Origin: Betaproteobacteria bacterium UBA6904
GTDB lineage: Bacteria > Pseudomonadota > Gammaproteobacteria > Burkholderiales > SG8-39
DNA: 10,991 nt
Assembly (NCBI GenBank): GCA_002451175.1
Contig: DKBI01000057.1
Location: forward strand, 1 to 10,991
Direction of reading: 5' to 3'
A program made the translations under genes and the position numbers. The notes under the pieces were generated by a model. It saw only the letters and a program-made list of their open reading frames with translations, was not told the origin of the DNA and ran no database searches. Each line of letters begins with the position of its first letter. The first letter of the stretch is position 1. Positions 6,874 through 10,991 of the stretch are shown here, piece by piece.

Positions 6874-8190
6874 ATGGCCACTAATCTCCTCGAGCGACTG
6901 TTCCGCACCAAGCGCGGGCGCGAAGCAGCAGCGCTGCGCAGACTGCAGGAAACCTGCGATCTGCTGCTGGGCGAGCGCGGCGCGGCGAACAGCGCGAAAT
7001 TCGCCGAACTCGTCGTCGAGCGCTATGGGCAGCTCGACGAAGACTTGCGCGGCCAGTTCTTCGCTCTGCTCGCTGATCACTACTCGCCCGACCCGCAGCG
7101 CGTTCTCGACGCGGCGCGCGGCTATGCGGAGGCATCCTCGCCAGAGAGCTTCGCGCGACTGTTTCTCGAAGTGGAGCCACCCCGACAAGAGCTGCTGCGG
7201 CGGATCAACCGCGCGCCCAGCGGCACCGCAGCGCTCGTGCGAATGCGGGTGGATCTGCTCAAGGCACTCCGGTCGAATCCCGCGCTGGCGGCGGTGGATG
7301 CCGATTTCGTGCACTTGTTCGGGTCGTGGTTCAGTCCGGGATTTCTCGAGCTGGCGCGCGTCGATTGGACGTCTCCGGCCAGCCTCCTGGAGCAGATCAT
7401 CCGCCACGAAGCGGTCCATGCGATTCGCGACTGGGACGATCTGCGCCGCCGCCTGCAGCCTGACCGCCGTTGCTTTGCCTTCCTGCATCCGGCCCTGCCG
7501 AAGGAGCTGCTGATCTTCGTGGAAGTCGCGTTGCTGCACGACATGCCCGACGCCATCGCCCCGCTGATCGACAATCGCGACGCGAATCCCAAGTCAGCCG
7601 ACAACGCGCGCTGCGCAGTCTTCTATTCGATCTCCAACTGCCAGCCGGGCCTGCGCGGGGTGTCGCTGGGCAACTTCCTCATCAAGCGCGTGGCCGAAAT
7701 CCTGCGCCGCGAGTACCCCGGTGTGCGGCGCTTTTGCACGCTGTCGCCGATGCCGGGATTTGCCGCGTGGGTGCGCGCGGGAGCTCCGCTCGATTCCCAG
7801 CGCATGCCGCGTGGCGCGATGCCGCGGCTCGACGAGGCGCGCGCCACGGTTGCCGCAGCGATTGCCGCCGGCGGCATCGCCCCGGATGCCGAGCGGCTCG
7901 AGGGGCTGGAGCGCGGCGTGCGCGAGGCGCTCATGCGGCTGGGCGCGGCGTACCTCGTCGCAACACGGGAAGCCGATCCTGCGAGCGACCCCGTGGCGAA
8001 ATTCCATCTCAACAACGGTGCCCGGGTCGAGCGCCTGAACCTGCTCGCCAACGGCTCGCGCCGCGGGCTGAGCGAGTCCTACGGGATGATGGTGAACTAT
8101 CTGTACGACCTCGAGCGGATCGAGGACTACCACGAGGGATTCCTGAACGGCCGCGTGGCAGCGTCGCGCGAGCTGTGGCGCGGCGACTGA
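6874..8190 (+). CDS. Malonyl-CoA decarboxylase
   Basis: Converts malonyl-CoA to acetyl-CoA and CO2. Length 438 aa, normal for bacterial members. The N-terminal half is the helical oligomerisation domain (to about residue 175). The C-terminal catalytic domain, related to GNAT acetyltransferases, shows CFAFLHPALPKELLIFVEVAL (200-220), FYSISNCQPGLRGVSLGNFLIKRV (250-273) and FCTLSPMPGFAAWV (287-300). Family-based catalytic residues are Ser291 (in LSPMPGF) and His378 (in VAKFHLNNGA); YGMMVNYLYDL (403-413) closes the fold. The ATG at 6874 has only a weak ribosome binding site (AAGG, 11 nt upstream). It lies 100 bp behind the aminotransferase on the same strand, so probably in the same operon. It may recycle malonyl-CoA formed from malonate or by side reactions of other carboxylases. 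It ends 1 bp before the convergent CoA-transferase gene. Identity is firm; its pathway role is inferred. Confidence 0.95.
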   Translation: MATNLLERLFRTKRGREAAALRRLQETCDLLLGERGAANSAKFAELVVERYGQLDEDLRGQFFALLADHYSPDPQRVLDAARGYAEASSPESFARLFLEVEPPRQELLRRINRAPSGTAALVRMRVDLLKALRSNPALAAVDADFVHLFGSWFSPGFLELARVDWTSPASLLEQIIRHEAVHAIRDWDDLRRRLQPDRRCFAFLHPALPKELLIFVEVALLHDMPDAIAPLIDNRDANPKSADNARCAVFYSISNCQPGLRGVSLGNFLIKRVAEILRREYPGVRRFCTLSPMPGFAAWVRAGAPLDSQRMPRGAMPRLDEARATVAAAIAAGGIAPDAERLEGLERGVREALMRLGAAYLVATREADPASDPVAKFHLNNGARVERLNLLANGSRRGLSESYGMMVNYLYDLERIEDYHEGFLNGRVAASRELWRGD

Positions 8191-8191
8191 T

Positions 8192-9415
8192 TCAAAGAGT
8201 GCCGTCGGCCCGTAGCTTCGCGATTTCCGCCGCGCTCTTGCCGAGCAGCGTCCGTAGAATCTCGTCGGTGTGCTGACCGAGGACCGGCGGCGCAACAGCG
8301 TGCTCCAGCGGCGTCGCCGAGAATCGCATTGGACTCGCCACCATCGGCAGTCGGCCCGCAACAGGATGGTCGGCTTCGATGCGGATGCCGCGCGCCTTCA
8401 CCTGCGGCTCCTCGAAGACCTGCGCGATGTCGTTGATCGGCCCGTTCGGCACGCCCGCACCCTCCAGTAGCTCCACCCAGTCGTGCGTGCTGCGCTGGGC
8501 AAAGATCTCCTGCAGGCGGCGTGTCAGCTCCGCCCGGTTTTCGACGCGCTGGCCATTGGTCACGAAGCGCGGATCCTCGGCGAGCGGCGCACAGCCCGCG
8601 GCCTCGCAGAACTTGCGGTACAGGTTGTCGTTGCCGCAGGCGAGGATGACCTCGCCGTCCAGCGTGCGAAACGGCTGATACGGCACGATGTTCGGATGGA
8701 GATTGCCGATGCGCCGGGGCGGCTTGCCGGTCGCGAAGTAATTGGTGTTCTGGTACGCGAGCATGGCGATCTGCGAGTCGAGCAGCGCCAGGTCGAGATG
8801 CTGGCCGACGCCGCTCTCTGCGCGGTGCGCCAGCGCGGCGCAGATGGCGATCGAGGCGTACATGCCGGTGATGATGTCGGCCACGGGGACGCCGGCGCGC
8901 TGCGGCCCGCCCCCGGGCGCGCCGTCCGGTTCACCGGTGACGCTCATCATGCCTCCCATGCCCTGAATCATGAAGTCGTAGCCCGGCCGTTCGCGGTACG
9001 GTCCGGTCTGGCCGAATCCGGTGACCGAGCAGTAGATGAGACGCGGATTGAGCTTCTTCAGGTCGTCGTAACCCAGTCCGTAGCGCGCGAGGTCGCCAAA
9101 CTTGTAGTTCTCGATCAACACGTCGGACAGGCGCGCCAGTTCGCGCACCAGCGCCTGCCCCTGCGGCTGCGACAGGTTTACGGTGACCGATTTCTTGCCC
9201 CGGTTCGCTGAGGTGAAATACGCCGAGTCGCGCGTATCGCGCCCTTCCCGGTCCTTGATCCACGGCGGGCCGTAAGTGCGTGAGTCATCACCCAGTTTCG
9301 GGCGCTCCACCTTGATCACCTCGGCGCCGAGATCGGCCAGATTCTGGCCGGCCCAGGGACCGGCCAGTACACGGGACAGATCAAGGACGCGGACGTGGGA
9401 TAGGGGACCCGGCAT
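8192..9415 (-). CDS. Family III (CaiB/BaiF) CoA-transferase
   Basis: Transfers CoA between carboxylic acids in the manner of formyl-CoA:oxalate, carnitine and succinyl-CoA-dependent transferases; cytoplasmic, normally an interlocked dimer. The 407 aa match the family length. N-terminus LSHVRVLDLSRVLAGPWAGQ with ADLGAEVIKVERP (27-39) is the family hallmark. It is followed by SANRGKKSVTVNL (69-81), DVLIENYKFG (98-107), IYCSVTGFGQTGPY (127-140) and GYDFMIQGMGG (145-155). Asp180 in PVADIITG is the probable catalytic Asp that carries the CoA-linked anhydride. The ATG at 9415 has an excellent ribosome binding site, AAGGAG (9425-9430 on minus), 9 nt upstream. It lies 36 bp behind the TauE/SafE-type transporter gene, so an operon is likely. 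Its convergent neighbour is malonyl-CoA decarboxylase, making a dicarboxylate such as malonate a possible acceptor, but substrates in this family cannot be read from sequence. Confidence 0.93.
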   Translation of the reverse strand: MPGPLSHVRVLDLSRVLAGPWAGQNLADLGAEVIKVERPKLGDDSRTYGPPWIKDREGRDTRDSAYFTSANRGKKSVTVNLSQPQGQALVRELARLSDVLIENYKFGDLARYGLGYDDLKKLNPRLIYCSVTGFGQTGPYRERPGYDFMIQGMGGMMSVTGEPDGAPGGGPQRAGVPVADIITGMYASIAICAALAHRAESGVGQHLDLALLDSQIAMLAYQNTNYFATGKPPRRIGNLHPNIVPYQPFRTLDGEVILACGNDNLYRKFCEAAGCAPLAEDPRFVTNGQRVENRAELTRRLQEIFAQRSTHDWVELLEGAGVPNGPINDIAQVFEEPQVKARGIRIEADHPVAGRLPMVASPMRFSATPLEHAVAPPVLGQHTDEILRTLLGKSAAEIAKLRADGTL

Positions 9416-9424
9416 GGCAGCAGA

Positions 9425-9430
9425 CTCCTT
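9425..9430 (-). promoter_or_regulatory. Strong ribosome binding site of the CoA-transferase gene
   Basis: AAGGAG on the minus strand, 9 nt ahead of the ATG at 9415. It is the closest match to the full Shine-Dalgarno consensus in the window and fixes this start. Confidence 0.7.
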
Positions 9431-9451
9431 TGCGAAATTTCAATTGTCGCT

Positions 9452-10246
9452 CTAGTCGAGGGTCATCAGCATTCGCGCGGCCAGCGCGTAAAGCATGAGC
9501 GCGAATACCACGCGCAAGCGCGTGACCGGCAGACGGTGCGCAAGCCGCGCGCCCCACGGCGCCACGAGCATGCTGGTCGCCACGATCAGCACGAGCGCCG
9601 GAAGGTATACGAAACCCACACTGCTTTCGGGCAGCCCGCTCGCACGCAAGCCCTGAACCACGTACCCGGCCGAGCCCGCCACGGCGATTGGAAAGCCGAT
9701 TGCCGCGGCCGTGCCAATCGCACGCCGCAAGGAAACGTTGCACCACGCCAGGAACGGAATCGACAGAAACGCTCCGCCGGCCGCGAGCAGGCTCGACAGG
9801 CCTCCGATGGCGGCTCCCACGCCGAACAGTCCGAATGCGCCGGGCAACCCGCGCACGGCCGCCGGTCGGCGCTGCAGGAGCATCTGCGTCGCGGCAAAGA
9901 ACAGGAACGCGGTAAAGAACACCGCCAGCAGCCGCGTCGGAACCAACCCGGCGATCAGCGCTGCAACGAAGGACCCGGCGACGATGCCCGGCGCCATGGA
10001 ACGCGCGATCGGCCAATCGACACCCCCGTGCGCATGATGCGCGCGCACACTGGAAATGGACGTAAAGACGATCGTCGTGATCGCGGTCGCGAGCGCAAGG
10101 TGCATCAGGTGTTCGGCCGGAAACCCCTTGGCGCGGAAGATGAAGACCAGAGCCGGCACCATCACCATGCCGCCGCCAATACCGAGCAGCCCGGCGAGAA
10201 AGCCGACGAGAAGTCCCGTCATAAGATAAGCCCACCACCAGTCCAT
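9452..10246 (-). CDS. TauE/SafE (TSUP) family membrane transporter
   Basis: Inner-membrane protein of 264 aa, the usual size, with about eight hydrophobic segments in two repeated halves. The first half opens with GFLAGLLGIGGGMVMVPAL (15-32), the family signature; the second has the related, partly degenerate GGLSSLLAAGGAFLSIPFL (148-166). SVRAHHAHGGVDW (66-78), following the second segment, is also typical. Family members move sulfite, sulfoacetate, other small organic anions or similar substrates; here no sulfonate genes are nearby. The company of a CoA-transferase and malonyl-CoA decarboxylase makes an organic acid anion a reasonable guess. The ATG at 10246 has only a weak upstream purine stretch (GGA). 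A second in-frame ATG eight codons on would cut the first membrane segment short, so the longer form is preferred. Probably cotranscribed with the CoA-transferase 36 bp downstream. Confidence 0.9.
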   Translation of the reverse strand: MDWWWAYLMTGLLVGFLAGLLGIGGGMVMVPALVFIFRAKGFPAEHLMHLALATAITTIVFTSISSVRAHHAHGGVDWPIARSMAPGIVAGSFVAALIAGLVPTRLLAVFFTAFLFFAATQMLLQRRPAAVRGLPGAFGLFGVGAAIGGLSSLLAAGGAFLSIPFLAWCNVSLRRAIGTAAAIGFPIAVAGSAGYVVQGLRASGLPESSVGFVYLPALVLIVATSMLVAPWGARLAHRLPVTRLRVVFALMLYALAARMLMTLD

Positions 10247-10313
10247 GGGCGCTAGTCCGTACCCGGCCGCGCCGCGCGCCGCGCGCTAGCGACGCCTTCG
10301 CTTCCCATGCGGA
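10247..10313. other. 67-bp spacer between HAD phosphatase and transporter genes
   Basis: Very GC-rich spacer between two minus-strand genes, with runs of alternating G and C (10266-10286) and an 8-bp palindrome CGCTAGCG at 10284-10291. No T-run, clear terminator or recognisable promoter is seen. The HAD gene may be read through into the transporter gene. Confidence 0.35.
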
Positions 10314-10991
10314 TCACGATTCAGCGAGCAGGTGCTCGACCAGCTCGGCGAATCCGGCCCCGCACGCCCCGCGTGTCACGAATGCGGGCTCCGATGCCAG
10401 TCGACCTGTGAACCGCAGCACATTGGCGACACCGATGGAATTCGCAAAGAATGCAAACATCGGCGCGTCGTTCGGTGAATCGCCCGCGAACGCATAGCGC
10501 TTGTTGGCCACGCCCAGATCGATGCCGAACTGCTCGCTGAACAAGCGGCGGGTCATGGCGAGCTTGTCGTACTCGCCGAACCAGCCGTTCACGTGAATCG
10601 AGCTGACCTTCGCCGTCAGGCCGGCCTCGCGCATCAGCGCCGCAATCCGCTCCGCGGACTCGAGGGGGAGCGCGGGCACGTCTTCGCAATAGTCCACGGC
10701 GAGATCCGTCTCGCGGTAGCTCTGATCCGACGCCAAAGCCGTGCCAGGGACCTCGGCCAGGATGCGCCGCGCAATCGCCTCCAGGCGGGCGCGATTGCGG
10801 CGACGGACGGCCTCGGGATCGTGAAAGCAGCGGTGCAGGCGCCCCTCCCGTCGCAGGAAATAGAACGCGCCGTTCTCGCCGACGACCGCGTCCACCGGCC
10901 ACAGGCGCGCGATCTGATCGCACCAGCCCGCGGGGCGCCCGGTGATCGGCACCACGCGCTTGCCTGCGGCGTGCAGGCGCTGCACGGCGGC
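10314..10991 (-). CDS. HAD-IIB family phosphatase, N-terminus outside window
   Basis: The frame is open to the right edge; about 225 residues are visible, and motif I (DxDGT-like) must lie beyond it. Motif II is VVPITGRPAGWCDQ (about the 15th visible residue onward). Motif III Lys is in GEYDKLAMTRRLF (codon at 10563-10565). Motif IV is AGDSPNDAPMF, with its first Asp codon at 10479-10481. A C2-type cap domain lies between motifs II and III, as in Cof, sucrose-phosphatase and mannosyl-3-phosphoglycerate phosphatase relatives. It should hydrolyse a phosphorylated small molecule, often a sugar phosphate; the exact substrate is unknown. GTG at 10985 is an internal Val rather than the start, because coding similarity (AAVQRLHAAGKRVVPITGR) continues through it. 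It is the first visible gene of the minus-strand row ending with the CoA-transferase. Confidence 0.88.
   Translation of the reverse strand, partial: AAVQRLHAAGKRVVPITGRPAGWCDQIARLWPVDAVVGENGAFYFLRREGRLHRCFHDPEAVRRRNRARLEAIARRILAEVPGTALASDQSYRETDLAVDYCEDVPALPLESAERIAALMREAGLTAKVSSIHVNGWFGEYDKLAMTRRLFSEQFGIDLGVANKRYAFAGDSPNDAPMFAFFANSIGVANVLRFTGRLASEPAFVTRGACGAGFAELVEHLLAES

Noticed and set aside
6770..6874. Possible small gene, or frameshifted C-terminal extension of the aminotransferase, in the spacer
   Set aside because: The frame is open and ends overlapping the next ATG, but it has no ATG/GTG start and no recognisable similarity. The aminotransferase already has full family length.
6853..7539. 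228-codon minus-strand open frame opposite malonyl-CoA decarboxylase
   Set aside because: It is a shadow frame. The plus-strand decarboxylase motifs extend through the whole region.
8483..9211. 242-codon plus-strand open frame opposite the CoA-transferase
   Set aside because: It is a shadow frame of a clearly identified gene; it is rich in Arg/Ala/Val/Asp with no domain pattern.
10249..10291. GCGCTAG occurring twice and a GC-rich palindrome in the HAD/transporter spacer
   Set aside because: Low-complexity GC sequence makes short matches likely by chance. There is no T-run for a terminator and no link to a known site type.

Overview
This is an ordinary-looking chromosomal segment of a GC-rich proteobacterium, most likely a betaproteobacterium of the Burkholderiales type. 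The basis is the GC-rich coding sequence, the IlvD N-terminus and the divergent ilvD/lgt pair; no phylogeny was run. There are ten genes, tightly packed, with no gene-free stretch over 300 bases. I see no RNA genes, insertion sequences, CRISPR arrays, prophage or toxin-type modules.

Layout. (1) 1-328, minus: 5' end of ilvD (branched-chain amino acid synthesis), divergent from (2) 381-1169, plus: lgt (lipoprotein diacylglyceryl transferase), which overlaps by 4 bp (3) 1166-1924, plus: an exported alpha/beta-hydrolase of the dienelactone hydrolase type that has Arg where the catalytic His is expected. Converging on it with a 2-bp gap are (4) 1927-4767, minus: a 946-aa FAD/Fe-S 2-hydroxyacid dehydrogenase (D-2-hydroxyglutarate/D-lactate/glycolate class), and (5) its 4-bp-overlapping upstream partner, a GntR/FCD regulator. 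The regulator is divergent from (6) 5577-6773, plus: a serine-glyoxylate type aminotransferase, followed by (7) 6874-8190, plus: malonyl-CoA decarboxylase. Converging on that with a 1-bp gap is a minus-strand row: (10) an HAD-IIB phosphatase running off the right edge, (9) a TauE/SafE-type transporter, and (8) a family III (CaiB/BaiF) CoA-transferase.

How they may work together. Genes 4-7 look like one regulated catabolic unit. The 132-bp region between the GntR start and the aminotransferase holds a GAATACAAA / TTTGTATTC inverted pair. The left copy sits on a plausible gntR -10 box. The right copy is part of a 14-bp dyad just ahead of the aminotransferase ribosome binding site. The simplest reading is that the GntR protein controls both directions in response to a 2-hydroxy or 2-oxo acid, with the dehydrogenase making an oxo acid (for example glyoxylate) that the aminotransferase uses. 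The malonyl-CoA decarboxylase and the neighbouring CoA-transferase and transporter suggest a link to malonate or another short dicarboxylate. That link is inference from gene order only.

No clearly new biological system is visible. The points most worth a second look are the hydrolase lacking its catalytic His, the two-sided operator in the gntR/aminotransferase region, the combination of genes 4-8, and the two near-zero-gap convergent junctions.
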